A stretch of DNA of 64,000 nt from Gammaproteobacteria bacterium (GTDB lineage Bacteria; Pseudomonadota; Gammaproteobacteria; Thiotrichales; Thiotrichaceae): contig JAHJJD010000058.1 in assembly GCA_018822845.1 (NCBI GenBank), forward strand, positions 1-64,000, in the 5' to 3' direction. The first letter of the stretch is position 1, and every line of letters begins with the position of its first letter. Shown here piece by piece: positions 44,818 to 56,066 of the stretch. A program made the translations under genes and the position numbers. The notes beneath the pieces were generated by a model. That model was not told where the DNA came from. It did not search any database and saw nothing but the letters and a program-made list of their open reading frames with translations.

Positions 44818-45162
44818 ATGAACATGACACGTATATTATTCTGGATTCTGGGGCTGCTGGTGCTTGGATTGTTTTTCCGTCTATGGGTAGGCCCAGGCAG
44901 TTACACTGACATTTGGCGCTTGCAGGAAAAAATTGAGGATCAGCAGGTTCAAAATGATGAACAGGCTGAAAAGAAGCTAAGGTTGCAGATGGATGTCAAC
45001 AATCTGTCCAGCGAGGATGCTGCCGTCGAGTCCCATGCCCGCAGTGAACTCGGCATGGTCAAGAAGGGTGAAACGTTTTATCAGGTTATCCTGAAATCTG
45101 ACCCCAAGGCACCTTCCACCGTGCAGGAACAGCCAGCCAAAGCTCCCCCGTATGTCGAGTAA
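44818..45162 (+). CDS. ftsB: cell division protein FtsB
   Basis: This 114-residue single-pass inner-membrane protein of the divisome works with FtsL and FtsQ. A membrane helix (about 5-22) is followed by a coiled coil (WRLQEKIEDQQVQNDEQAEKKLRLQ) and the family segment ESHARSELGMVKKGETFYQV. The C-terminal tail is proline-rich. An in-frame ATG at 44824 is an alternative start. It overlaps ispD by 11 bases. The terminator just ahead of it is notable for an essential gene. Confidence 0.92.
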   Translation: MNMTRILFWILGLLVLGLFFRLWVGPGSYTDIWRLQEKIEDQQVQNDEQAEKKLRLQMDVNNLSSEDAAVESHARSELGMVKKGETFYQVILKSDPKAPSTVQEQPAKAPPYVE

Positions 45163-45862
45163 GGTCTGGATTGTCATCCCGGCAGCCGGGGTGGGTTCGC
45201 GAATGCAGGCAGACCGCCCCAAGCAGTATTTGCTGTTGGCCGGGAAAACCGTTATCGAGCACACCCTGGCCTGTTTCAGCTCTCATCCTGAAGTTGCAGG
45301 CATCGTGGTTGCCATCAGCACAGGCGATCCGTATTGGCCGGAACTGCCGCAGGAAAGTGGAAGGGTATTCACGGCAGCGGGTGGCAAGGAGCGCGCCGAT
45401 TCTGTCCTGAACGGGCTGGATTATCTGGCGAATACCTTGAGCGTAGCGCCGGAAACCTGGGTGCTGGTGCATGATGCCGCCCGGCCCTGTCTTGGCCGTA
45501 CCGATCTGGATCGGTTGCTGGCGGTGCGCAATTCCGCTGAAACTGGTGGAGCGCTGCTGGCCGTACCGGTACGCGATACCATGAAGCGCGCCCAGCCGGA
45601 TTCCCCCCATGTTTCCCACACAGAAGAGCGGAACGGTTTGTGGCACGCCCTGACGCCGCAAATGGCCAGACTCGGCGTCCTGCGGGAAGCACTGACTCAC
45701 GCCTTGAAAAAAGGTGCAAACATTACCGACGAAGCTTCCGCACTGGAACATGCCGGGCTGCATCCCTTGCTGGTGGAAGGCGATGCCCGCAACATCAAGA
45801 TTACCCGCCCGGCAGACCTCGCACTGGCGGAATTTTTCCTGAAAGGGGATAGCGCCGCATAA
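45152..45862 (+). CDS. ispD: 2-C-methyl-D-erythritol 4-phosphate cytidylyltransferase
   Basis: This 236-residue enzyme of the non-mevalonate isoprenoid pathway transfers CMP to methylerythritol phosphate. The nucleotide loop AAGVGSRMQADRPKQYL, the GGKERADSVLNGL motif and VHDAARPC near residue 110 are all conserved. It overlaps ftsB. Its usual partner ispF is 1.6 kb downstream, separated by a degraded fragment and the arsC-wrbA-DUF2069 cluster rather than adjacent. Confidence 0.96.
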   Translation: MSSKVWIVIPAAGVGSRMQADRPKQYLLLAGKTVIEHTLACFSSHPEVAGIVVAISTGDPYWPELPQESGRVFTAAGGKERADSVLNGLDYLANTLSVAPETWVLVHDAARPCLGRTDLDRLLAVRNSAETGGALLAVPVRDTMKRAQPDSPHVSHTEERNGLWHALTPQMARLGVLREALTHALKKGANITDEASALEHAGLHPLLVEGDARNIKITRPADLALAEFFLKGDSAA

Positions 45863-45889
45863 CCGGGCTGCCTTCCTCTCATAAAACCG

Positions 45890-46060
45890 TCAGGGTGAAA
45901 ATCCGCCTTTTACGATATAATTTCCTGCAAAATCAGTATTCAAGGGGTGCAGGATGATATTGCTTACCAACAGGTTGGCATCCAAGCCCGACCCGCCATT
46001 GCCATAAATGGCGTTGCCCAGCGCAGTATTGCCGGTTACCGCGACGCCATTGCCGGTAAT
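45890..46060 (-). pseudogene. fragment of a beta-helix repeat protein
   Basis: The minus strand encodes 56 residues, ITGNGVAVTGNTALGNAIYG and on to KGGFSP with a normal stop. An in-frame TAG directly precedes the first codon shown. The GNxVxGNxAxGNAIYGNGGxGLDAN pattern is that of right-handed parallel beta-helix repeats near the C-terminus of large exported proteins. No start, signal or flanking repeats remain in this 303-base gap between ispD and arsC. It is probably the tail of a deleted surface-protein gene. Confidence 0.55.
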
Positions 46061-46165
46061 CTAATAAGTTGGTTCAATTGCCGCTAATCCTGTAGAAACC
46101 TCCGTTCCTCTTGCACCCCGTCGTTCATCCCGCTAGATTGCACGGCAAATCATCAGGAGGCATAC

Positions 46166-47461
<1,296 letters not shown>

Positions 47462-47465
<4 letters not shown>

Positions 47466-47947
47466 TGCGTATCGGGCATGGTTATGATGTGCATGCTTTT
47501 ACCGAAGGCGACCATATTGTGTTGGGGGGGGTGAAAATTCCCCATGCACATGCGTTCAAGGCGCATTCCGACGGGGATGTGTTGCTGCACGCCATCTGTG
47601 ATGCTTTGCTGGGTGCACTGGCGATGGGCGATATTGGGCAGCATTTTCCGGATACGGCGGCGGAGTATGAAAATATCGACAGCCGCATTCTGCTGCGGCA
47701 TGTTTATGGGTTGGTGAAGGCGCGGGGTTACCGGGTGATCAATCTCGATAGCACCATCATTGCGCAGGCACCGAAAATGATGCCACATATTGCTACAATG
47801 CGGGAACATGTTGCTGCTGATCTTGAGAGCAATGTTGGACAAATCAATGTGAAAGCGACTACGACAGAAAAACTCGGTTTTGCCGGGCGTAAGGAAGGCA
47901 TTGCCGCCCATGCTGTCGTGTTGCTGGGAGAATCAAACAATGGCTGA
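47462..47947 (+). CDS. ispF: 2-C-methyl-D-erythritol 2,4-cyclodiphosphate synthase
   Basis: This 161-residue enzyme of the non-mevalonate pathway closes the cyclodiphosphate ring with release of CMP. The zinc site [32 protein letters not shown] and the end [21 protein letters not shown] are complete. An ATG at 47465, giving [10 protein letters not shown], is the likelier true start by family comparison. It overlaps the next gene by eight bases. Confidence 0.96.
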
Positions 47948-48233
47948 GAAACTGAGTGATGAGGCGCTGGCAGGTATTCTGGAAGGTTTACCGGGTTGGG
48001 TGCTGCGTGAGGGCAAATTACATCGGGTGCTGAATTTTGCGGATTTTGTGGAGGCTTTCGGCTTCATGGCGCAGGTGGCACTGGTGGCGGAGAAGATGAA
48101 TCATCATCCAGAGTGGTGCAATGTCTATAAAACTGTGGCGATCAGTTTGAAGACGCATGATGTGGATGGGTTGACGCAGAAGGATATTACCCTGGCTCAG
48201 GAGATTAACCGGTTGGCGGGGTATCCGGTTTAG
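47940..48233 (+). CDS. phhB: pterin-4a-carbinolamine dehydratase
   Basis: This 97-residue PCD/DCoH-family protein dehydrates the pterin carbinolamine made by aromatic amino-acid hydroxylases. The histidine motif [16 protein letters not shown] is intact, as is [15 protein letters not shown]. The ATG lies inside the ispF end. No phenylalanine hydroxylase gene adjoins, so the protein may instead support another pterin-dependent step. Confidence 0.93.
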   Translation: MAEKLSDEALAGILEGLPGWVLREGKLHRVLNFADFVEAFGFMAQVALVAEKMNHHPEWCNVYKTVAISLKTHDVDGLTQKDITLAQEINRLAGYPV

Positions 48234-48257
48234 GTTTTGGGGTGGACTTCGTAGGGC

Positions 48258-48345
48258 GCAGCGTGGGAGGTACTTCCTGAAAACCTTGCGAAACTCGCTG
48301 TGCTCAGACAGCGCTGCGGTTTGCAGGAAGTACCTCCCACGCTGC
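48258..48345. repeat. 88-bp inverted repeat between convergent genes
   Basis: Perfect 22-bp arms (48258-48279, starting GCAGCGTGGGAGG; complement at 48324-48345) enclose a smaller CGCTGT-N6-ACAGCG stem. The element lies in the gap between phhB and a convergent HEAT-repeat gene. It could be a REP-like repeat acting as a two-way terminator. Confidence 0.75.
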
Positions 48346-48365
48346 TGAGGCTTGGTTTGTGCCTG

Positions 48366-48797
48366 TTAAGTGGTCAGGGAGGAGAGGGCGTCGGTGGCTA
48401 CTTCGCGGACTTCGGGGTCTTTGTCTTGTAGGCAGGCTTGTAGATGGGGAAGGGCGGCGCTGTCGCCAGTAAGCCATAGGTAGTGGCAGGCGTCGGCGCG
48501 GATGCTGGCGCTTTTGTGTGTTGTGAGTTTTCCCAGCGTGGGGATTTGTTCACGTAACAGGTCGGTTCCTGCCAGATCTTCCATGACGACGCCGATACCT
48601 ATTCTGACGCTCAGGGCGGTGCGTGTGTCGCCGAGGAGTTGCAGCAGTACAGCTAAGGTTGCCGGGTCTTTGTGGATGCGTGAGGTGACTTCAGTAGCTC
48701 GTCCGGTGGAGAGCTGGGCGCTGAACAGGATGTCGGTTTCGTGTTCTTCCATCATCCAGCGGGGAAATACCCGCCAGTGGTTTGCTGTTGTGTTCAT
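48366..48797 (-). CDS. HEAT-repeat protein
   Basis: This 143-residue all-helical protein has at least two HEAT repeats in its C-terminal half (HKSASIRADACHYLWLTGDS and ALPHLQACLQDKDPEVREVA), suggesting a protein-binding scaffold. The N-terminal half (FPRWMMEEHETDILFSAQLS) is not recognised. Its start overlaps the stop of gluQ (ATGA), so it belongs to the dksA-gluQ transcript. Partner unknown. Confidence 0.75.
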   Translation of the reverse strand: MNTTANHWRVFPRWMMEEHETDILFSAQLSTGRATEVTSRIHKDPATLAVLLQLLGDTRTALSVRIGIGVVMEDLAGTDLLREQIPTLGKLTTHKSASIRADACHYLWLTGDSAALPHLQACLQDKDPEVREVATDALSSLTT

Positions 48798-49699
48798 GTT
48801 GCTATGTCGTCGTCAGTGAATGCCTGGGCGTGTATGCGTGGAACTTTGCTCATGTCCCAATTGGCGATGGCCCAGTCCCAGAATTCCGTGAGTGTGGCAA
48901 AACTGTTGGTGGTGGGGCAAGTCTGACCCAGAAATCGCATGGCGGCAAGCAGTGTGCGGATGCGGTGTTCGGCTGTAATGGCCGGAGCAAGGTTCTGTTT
49001 GCTTAGCTTTTGTCCTTGGGCATTCAGCACCAGTGGTACGTGTGCGTAAACCGGTTGCCGGAAAGCCAGTAGTTGCTGCAAATATAGCTGGCGGGGTGTG
49101 TTGTCCAGCAGGTCTGCGCCACGCACAATCTGGTTTACGCCCTGAAACTCGTCATCCACCACAACGGCAAGCTGGTAGGCGAAAAAACCGTCGGCACGCA
49201 GGATGACAAAATCACCGAGTTCGCTTTCCAGTTGCTGGCAGTATTCGCCGCGTACTGCATCGGTGAAACAGACTGGCTTGTCGTGAGTGCGCAGGCGGAT
49301 GGAATGTTGTTGCGTGGAAGGTGTCTGTTGCCGGTTGCGGCAGGTTCCGGGGTAAATCAGGCCGTATTCGCCCATATGGCCGTGCTGCTGTATATCCTTG
49401 CGGGAGCAGTAGCATGGGTAGGTATGAGGCTTCAGGTGGGCGAGGGCTTCGTGATAGGCGGCAAGACGCTGGCTCTGGTAGAGGATTTCAGCGTCCCACT
49501 CGAAGCCGAAAGCTTGCAGGGTTTGAATGATGCTGTCAGCTGCCCCCGCTTGCTCGCGTGGCTTGTCAAGGTCTTCGATGCGGAGCAACCATTTCCCACC
49601 GACTTGCCGTGCTGCCAGATAACTGGCTATGGCGGCGACAAGTGAGCCGAAATGCAACGGCCCGGTGGGAGATGGCGCAAATCTGCCAACAGTCAACAA
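48794..49699 (-). CDS. gluQ: glutamyl-Q tRNA(Asp) synthetase
   Basis: This 301-residue paralogue of glutamyl-tRNA synthetase lacks the anticodon-binding domain and attaches glutamate to queuosine in tRNA-Asp. RFAPSPTGPLHFGSL carries the HIGH-like signature, and KLSKQNLAPA near residue 235 is the KMSKS equivalent. A zinc-type CYCSR is present near 100. The only plausible start is a TTG at 49699 (or 49696), four bases after the dksA stop, with AAGGAAAAG inside dksA as ribosome site. dksA-gluQ is the classic order. Confidence 0.93.
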   Translation of the reverse strand: MLTVGRFAPSPTGPLHFGSLVAAIASYLAARQVGGKWLLRIEDLDKPREQAGAADSIIQTLQAFGFEWDAEILYQSQRLAAYHEALAHLKPHTYPCYCSRKDIQQHGHMGEYGLIYPGTCRNRQQTPSTQQHSIRLRTHDKPVCFTDAVRGEYCQQLESELGDFVILRADGFFAYQLAVVVDDEFQGVNQIVRGADLLDNTPRQLYLQQLLAFRQPVYAHVPLVLNAQGQKLSKQNLAPAITAEHRIRTLLAAMRFLGQTCPTTNSFATLTEFWDWAIANWDMSKVPRIHAQAFTDDDIAT

Positions 49700-49702
49700 G
49701 GC

Positions 49703-50158
49703 TTAGTAAGCCATTTGCTTTTCCTTGATTTCCTGGGTGGTTTTACAGTCGATGCACATTTCGGCTGTAGGGCGCACTTCCAGGCGCTGCAAGCCGATTT
49801 CAATACCACAGGCATCGCAGTACCCATAGTCGTCCGCATCCAGACGGGCGATGGTTTTTTCGATTTTGCGGATCAGTTTGCGTTCACGATCGCGGGCGCG
49901 CAGTTCAAGAGCGAACTCTTCTTCCTGGGTGGCGCGGTCGGCGGGGTCTGAGAAGTTGGTTGCATCTTCCTTCATGTGATCAACCGTGCGGTCAACTTCT
50001 TCCATCAGGGACTTTTTCCAGGCAATGAGAATATTGCGAAAATGTTCAAGTTGCTTTTCACTCATATACTCTTCACCCACTTCAGGGATGTAGGGTTCGA
50101 TACCTTCAACTGGTAACGCTGACTTCCTTGTCATGTAAGTTACATTGTCAGTTGCCAT
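49703..50158 (-). CDS. dksA: RNA polymerase-binding transcription factor DksA
   Basis: This 151-residue partner of ppGpp binds the RNA polymerase secondary channel. A coiled coil with the DPADRATQEEE tip is followed by the zinc finger CDACG...CIDC (near 118-142). The ATG at 50158 has GGAG six bases ahead. It starts the dksA-gluQ-HEAT transcript. Confidence 0.96.
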   Translation of the reverse strand: MATDNVTYMTRKSALPVEGIEPYIPEVGEEYMSEKQLEHFRNILIAWKKSLMEEVDRTVDHMKEDATNFSDPADRATQEEEFALELRARDRERKLIRKIEKTIARLDADDYGYCDACGIEIGLQRLEVRPTAEMCIDCKTTQEIKEKQMAY

Positions 50159-50300
50159 TTTTTTCTCCAACAAGCTAATGAATCAGGATGGACGATGGCG
50201 TAAATACCGCGTCATTCCTGGCGTTCGAGGCAGGCATGAATGGCTGCAAATTTTGCGCGCGGATTATAGCCGAATTACTTGTGGTAAACACCTGGTTTTT

Positions 50301-51095
50301 TCACATAAAGCGAAACTGAAAACGGACAGCTTCTTCCCCCGGATCAGAAATATTTAGTACCAATTCGCTAGGAATGCCAGTTTCCATAAGATCTTCATTG
50401 AAATTATTTATATATTCTTCAGGTGTGAACCTCCTCAGCGCAACAACCTGATTATTTTTATCGAGGAAGCTAATTTCAATTAGTGGATAAGGTTGCGCAA
50501 AAACTGCGTCATTTTGGATGGAAACACTGATCGTTAATACATCAGGCGTATTGGGGTGGGAGTAAACATTGCGGCTAAGTAAATTGATTCTGGAGACATC
50601 GCGTGGAGTTTTGATCTCGCAGCCAAGTATGCTGCATGCCTGACGGGTGAATGTAGACGTCAGGGGGTTACGGGCAAGCCAGTTACGTTCTGTGTACAGA
50701 AATTGCAACATGAGGAGTAAGGCTAGCGCGACAACGCCGACAAGCAGGAAATTGCGTGAGCTGAAAATCCTGTGGGCAAGCCTGGAGTCAGTTTTGCGCG
50801 GCATGGGTGTTTTGCTGGTGGCCGGATTTAACGTTTTTTTACTGAAAAAACTGCCATCCGTTACAATATGGCCAAATTCTTTCCCATCCGTTTCAGGCGT
50901 GGCAGGAATCCCTGCGGTAGTGGCTGGTTTGTCCGCATGGGCAAAGCGTCGCTCTTCCGGCAGGGTCGTGCTTAGATTTTTCATGGCGTCAAATATTGCG
51001 TCACACTCACCGCAGCGCAGGAGCCCCTGAGCGGCTGTGAGTTCTTTCATGGTAACGCGGAAAATCGCCTTGCAGTGATTACACTGTGTATACAT
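50301..51095 (-). CDS. zinc-ribbon / DUF3426 membrane protein
   Basis: This 264-residue protein has an N-terminal MJ0042-type zinc ribbon (CNHCKAIFRVTMKEL, CGECDAIFDAM), a low-complexity linker, one membrane helix (about 115-133: NFLLVGVVALALLLMLQFLY) and a periplasmic DUF3426 domain (about 140-264, ending ISDPGEEAVRFQFRF). Genes of this type sit next to prmA in many gammaproteobacteria, as here. Function unknown. The cytoplasmic zinc ribbon with a periplasmic domain suggests a signalling or anchoring role. Confidence 0.85.
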   Translation of the reverse strand: MYTQCNHCKAIFRVTMKELTAAQGLLRCGECDAIFDAMKNLSTTLPEERRFAHADKPATTAGIPATPETDGKEFGHIVTDGSFFSKKTLNPATSKTPMPRKTDSRLAHRIFSSRNFLLVGVVALALLLMLQFLYTERNWLARNPLTSTFTRQACSILGCEIKTPRDVSRINLLSRNVYSHPNTPDVLTISVSIQNDAVFAQPYPLIEISFLDKNNQVVALRRFTPEEYINNFNEDLMETGIPSELVLNISDPGEEAVRFQFRFM

Positions 51096-51207
51096 GACTC
51101 CATGCCATTTTAAGTATTCGCTTTATTTTAGTCATAATTATTCAGGAATACATGCCTGAGGGTGTAGAAATTAACACCGCCAGCAGGTTGTGGGCAAAAA
51201 ATACGGA

Positions 51208-52085
51208 TTAACGGCGAACCCCTGAAATCCTGATCCAGTCGTCTTTTTGCTCAATACCCAGATTATCCAGTGAACCCCGGTACGTATCGGTAATGGAATC
51301 AACCTGTTCCGCCAATATGCCAGAAAGAATGAGTTGGCCGCCTGGGCGCAAGGCTGCCAGCAAGGCAGGCGCAAGTTCAGCCAGTGGGCCAGCGAGGATA
51401 TTGGCCATGACCACATCGTATGTCTGGCTGGGAAGGTCTTGCGGATAACAGGTGTGCAGGCTCGCCGGGGCAATGCCGTTACGTTCTGCATTGTCGTGGG
51501 TGGCTTGCAATGCCTGCGGGTCAATGTCAGTGCCAACCGCATGCTTTGCGCCGAGCTTGAGGGCGGCAATGGCCAGCACACCGGAACCACAACCGTAGTC
51601 CAGTACGGTTTTTCCATCCATGTCCTGCCCGTCCAGCCATTCCAGGCACAATGCCGTGGTAGGGTGGGTGCCGGTACCGAAAGCAAGGCCGGGGTCGAGC
51701 AGCAGTTTTACTGTGTCATCATCCGGTATTTCAATCCAGCTTGGGTAAATCCACAGGCGTTTGCCGAAGCACATGGGCTGGAAGCTGTCCATCCAGGCGC
51801 GTTCCCACGGTTGGTCTTCGATAGTTTCCAGTTGCACGGAGCCAATCTGCCAGTCACCCTTGTTGAGCTCCAGCGTCAGCAGCAGGGAACTCAGGTCGAC
51901 GTCGATCTCGTACAGGGCAGTGATGACCAGATTGTCCCACAGGCGCATTTCGCCCGGTTTGGGTTCGAGAATGGGGTCATCTTCGGCATCCTGCCAGGTG
52001 ATGGAAACCGCATCAGCGGCTTCCATCTGCCCCACGATGGTATCCTGAAAGCGGGAAGTGGTTTGGCAAATGATTTGCTGCCAAC

Positions 52086-52089
<4 letters not shown>
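51208..52089 (-). CDS. prmA: ribosomal protein L11 methyltransferase
   Basis: This 293-residue SAM-dependent enzyme trimethylates L11. A substrate-recognition N-terminal domain precedes the methyltransferase domain. The SAM loop is [15 protein letters not shown] near 165, FGTGTHPTT lies near 140, and NILAGPL near 228 is the NPPY-like substrate motif. Its start overlaps the accC stop (ATGA), placing it last in the aroQ-accB-accC-prmA series. Confidence 0.96.
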
Positions 52090-53432
<1,343 letters not shown>

Positions 53433-53468
53433 GTTTTCACCTCAAGGGTGGCTTGCCCAATCACAAAC

Positions 53469-53930
53469 TTACTCAATGATAAACAGCGGCTGGCCAAATT
53501 CGACCGGCTGCTCGTTCTCAACCAGAATGGCCTTGACGATGCCAGCCTTGTCGGACTGGATCTGGTTGAGCATTTTCATGGCTTCGATGATGCAGAGCGT
53601 GTCGCCAACCTTGACGGATTGGCCAATTTCCGCAAACGGCTTGGAGCCGGGTGAGGAAGACCGGTAGAAAGTGCCTACCATGGGTGATTCAACAGTGTGG
53701 CCGGATGGGGGGACAGCGACTGGTACAGCTTCGGCAGTTGGTGCTACGGGAGCCGCAGCGGGCGGCGCGGGTGGAGCATAGTAATGTTGTGGTGCTGGTG
53801 CGGCAAGGGTCATGCCAGTGTTGATGCGGCTGATACGGACGGAATCCTCGCCTTCCTTGATTTCGATTTCAGCAACATCGCTGCCTTCCAGCAGGCTGAT
53901 GAGTTTTTGTATTTTACGAACGTCCATCAT
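53469..53930 (-). CDS. accB: acetyl-CoA carboxylase biotin carboxyl carrier protein
   Basis: This 153-residue carrier has an N-terminal helical domain ([20 protein letters not shown]), a Pro/Ala-rich linker (about 42-76) and a C-terminal biotinyl domain with the biotin lysine K119 in EAMKM. The thumb segment of the biotinyl domain ([18 protein letters not shown]) is present, as in E. coli. Two adjacent ATGs could serve as start; 53930 is better spaced from AGGG. The start overlaps the end of aroQ by 17 bases. Confidence 0.96.
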   Translation of the reverse strand: MMDVRKIQKLISLLEGSDVAEIEIKEGEDSVRISRINTGMTLAAPAPQHYYAPPAPPAAAPVAPTAEAVPVAVPPSGHTVESPMVGTFYRSSSPGSKPFAEIGQSVKVGDTLCIIEAMKMLNQIQSDKAGIVKAILVENEQPVEFGQPLFIIE

Positions 53931-54387
53931 GGGTTAATGCCCTGTCATGTTTGTTGAGTTTCTGTATAGCGGCATACAGTGCAAGTTCATAGCCCAATGC
54001 GCCGAGGCCCAGGATGACGCCCTCAGCAATATCTGACAGATATGAATGGTGGCGGAAAGGCTCCCGTCTGTGCACATTGGACAGGTGTATTTCGATAAAA
54101 GGAATTGCAACCCCCAGCAGGGCGTCCCGCAAAGCAACACTGGTGTGGGTGTAAGCGCCAGGGTTGATCAGGATGAAATCAACCTGCTCGTCCATGGCCT
54201 GATGAACCCGGTCTACCAAGCCACCCTCGGAATTGCTTTGGTAACACAGCAGCGTTTGCTGCTGCTGGTTGGCCAGTGAGGTCATGCGGGTTTCGATTTC
54301 GGGCAGGCTCAAACTACCGTAATGGCCCGGTTCGCGTTTCCCCAACAGGTTCAGATTTGGTCCATTGAGCAAAAGGATCGTCGCCAT
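53914..54387 (-). CDS. aroQ: type II 3-dehydroquinate dehydratase
   Basis: This 157-residue shikimate-pathway enzyme has the type II start [21 protein letters not shown] with the catalytic tyrosine at about 24 and the flexible-loop arginine before it. [17 protein letters not shown] and [17 protein letters not shown] follow. The ATG at 54387 is the start. It heads the aroQ-accB-accC-prmA operon, a conserved proteobacterial arrangement linking shikimate and fatty-acid genes. Confidence 0.96.
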   Translation of the reverse strand: MATILLLNGPNLNLLGKREPGHYGSLSLPEIETRMTSLANQQQQTLLCYQSNSEGGLVDRVHQAMDEQVDFILINPGAYTHTSVALRDALLGVAIPFIEIHLSNVHRREPFRHHSYLSDIAEGVILGLGALGYELALYAAIQKLNKHDRALTHDGRS

Positions 54388-54428
54388 CAAACATCCGCCC
54401 TATGTTGCAGATACCTTAAATTGGCGGC

Positions 54429-54467
54429 ATTCTACACCGAATTGTCACGATATGCAGCAATTCGGTG
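54429..54467 (-). promoter_or_regulatory. dyad operator and -10 element ahead of aroQ-accBC
   Basis: Perfect 10-bp arms CACCGAATTG (54435-54444) and CAATTCGGTG (54458-54467) are 13 bases apart, so their centres lie two helical turns apart. Directly downstream on the minus strand is TAGAAT (54434-54429), a good -10. The dyad therefore covers the -11 to -43 zone of a likely promoter for aroQ. No good -35 is seen. The regulator is unknown. Confidence 0.5.
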
Positions 54468-54497
54468 CAAAACTGGCGCGTTTTGCCGGGAACGTGT

Positions 54498-56000
54498 TTA
54501 ACGCCCCTTGAACAGTGAACCAAGGATTCCACGCACGATTTGTGTACCTATCCGGCGGCCTGCGCTGGAGGTGGCGGCACGCACGGCATTTTTCAGCAAA
54601 CCTTCGGCAATATCACCCATCATGCTGCTTTCTTCGCGCTTGCTGCTGGTGCTGTAGCGGCGCGCTGCTTTCTGCTCTTCTTTGGCGGCTTGCTGGGCTG
54701 CGGCTTCTGTGGCGGCTTGTTCGGTACGGCGTTGCAATAATTCGTAGGCGGATTCGCGGTCAATCATATTGTCGTAGCGGCCTGCAAACGGGCTGGTGCG
54801 TAACACATTAGCGCGTTCAGCATCGGTCAGTGGGCCGATACGGGATTGTGGCGGGCACATCAGGGTGCGTTGCACGACGCTGGGGATACCTTTTTCTTCC
54901 AGTACGGAAACCAGTGCTTCGCCGACACCCATTTGCATGATGGTTTCGGCAGTGTCCAGGTTCGGGTTCTGGCGGAAGGTGTCGGCAGCAGTATGCACGG
55001 CTTTCTGGTCACGCGGGGTGAAAGCGCGCAGGGCGTGCTGGATACGGTTGCCGAGCTGGCCGAGGACGGATTCCGGTACATCCAGCGGGTTCTGGGTAAT
55101 GAAATAAATGCCCACGCCCTTGGAACGGATCAGTTTCACCACCTGTTCCACCTTGTCGACCAGTGCCTTGGGGGCATCATCGAACAACAGGTGGGCTTCG
55201 TCGAAGAAGAACACCAGACGAGGCTTATCCATGTCGCCGACTTCGGGCAGGTCTTCAAACAGTTCGGACAGCAGCCACAGCAGGAAGGTGGCGTACAGGC
55301 GCGGAGTATTGATCAGGCGGTCGGCAGCAAGGATATTGACGTTACCGTAACCACCGGCACCGGTGCGCATGAAATCCCACAAATCCAGCGCTGGTTCGCC
55401 GAAGAACTTGTCAGCACCTTGTTGTTCCAGCACCAGCAGTTGCCGCTGGATTGCACCGATGGAGGAGGAACTGACATTGCCATAGCTATTGCTGAATTGC
55501 TTGCTGTTTTCACCGACGTACTGGAGGATGGCACGCAAATCCTTCAGATCCAGCAACAACATGCCTTGATCGTCGGCAAATTTGAACGCGATGTTCAACA
55601 CGCCTTCCTGCGTGTCGTTCAGGTCAAGCAGCCTCGCCAATAGCAGCGGCCCCATGTCGGAGATGGTGGCGCGCACCGGATGCCCACGTTCGCCGGACAA
55701 ATCCCAGATTACGGTTGGGCAGGCTGCAAATGTGAAATCATCGATGCCGATTTTCTGGATACGTTCATCTACCTTGGGATGGGGGTTGCCGGGGGCGGCA
55801 ATGCCAGTCAGGTCACCCTTGATGTCAGCCATGAATACGGGCACGCCGATACGCGAAAAACCTTCCGCCAGCACTTGCAGGGAAATGGTTTTACCGGTGC
55901 CGGTTGCGCCAGCAATGAGGCCATGGCGGTTGGCAAAGCGCGGGTTCAGGTAAACCTTGTCTTCGCCCTTGCCGAGCAGAATACCGCTCTGTTCTGACAT
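54498..56000 (-). CDS. DUF853 / HerA-like ATPase (YjgR family)
   Basis: This 500-residue protein matches the E. coli YjgR family of HerA/FtsK-like ATPases. Walker A GATGTGKTISLQ lies near residue 33 and Walker B VFFFDEAHLLF near 265. DALRAFTPRDQ-like FTPRDQKAV follows, and a Gln/Ala-rich, charged C-terminal part (about 415-470) precedes a Gly-rich end. AGGAGT precedes the ATG. Cellular role unknown in spite of wide distribution. Confidence 0.9.
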   Translation of the reverse strand: MSEQSGILLGKGEDKVYLNPRFANRHGLIAGATGTGKTISLQVLAEGFSRIGVPVFMADIKGDLTGIAAPGNPHPKVDERIQKIGIDDFTFAACPTVIWDLSGERGHPVRATISDMGPLLLARLLDLNDTQEGVLNIAFKFADDQGMLLLDLKDLRAILQYVGENSKQFSNSYGNVSSSSIGAIQRQLLVLEQQGADKFFGEPALDLWDFMRTGAGGYGNVNILAADRLINTPRLYATFLLWLLSELFEDLPEVGDMDKPRLVFFFDEAHLLFDDAPKALVDKVEQVVKLIRSKGVGIYFITQNPLDVPESVLGQLGNRIQHALRAFTPRDQKAVHTAADTFRQNPNLDTAETIMQMGVGEALVSVLEEKGIPSVVQRTLMCPPQSRIGPLTDAERANVLRTSPFAGRYDNMIDRESAYELLQRRTEQAATEAAAQQAAKEEQKAARRYSTSSKREESSMMGDIAEGLLKNAVRAATSSAGRRIGTQIVRGILGSLFKGR

Positions 56001-56066
56001 GATGACTCCTTATGTTTCGGCTATTTTTAAGTATGCGCCAGTGTAACAGGAAACAACTCCAACTCT

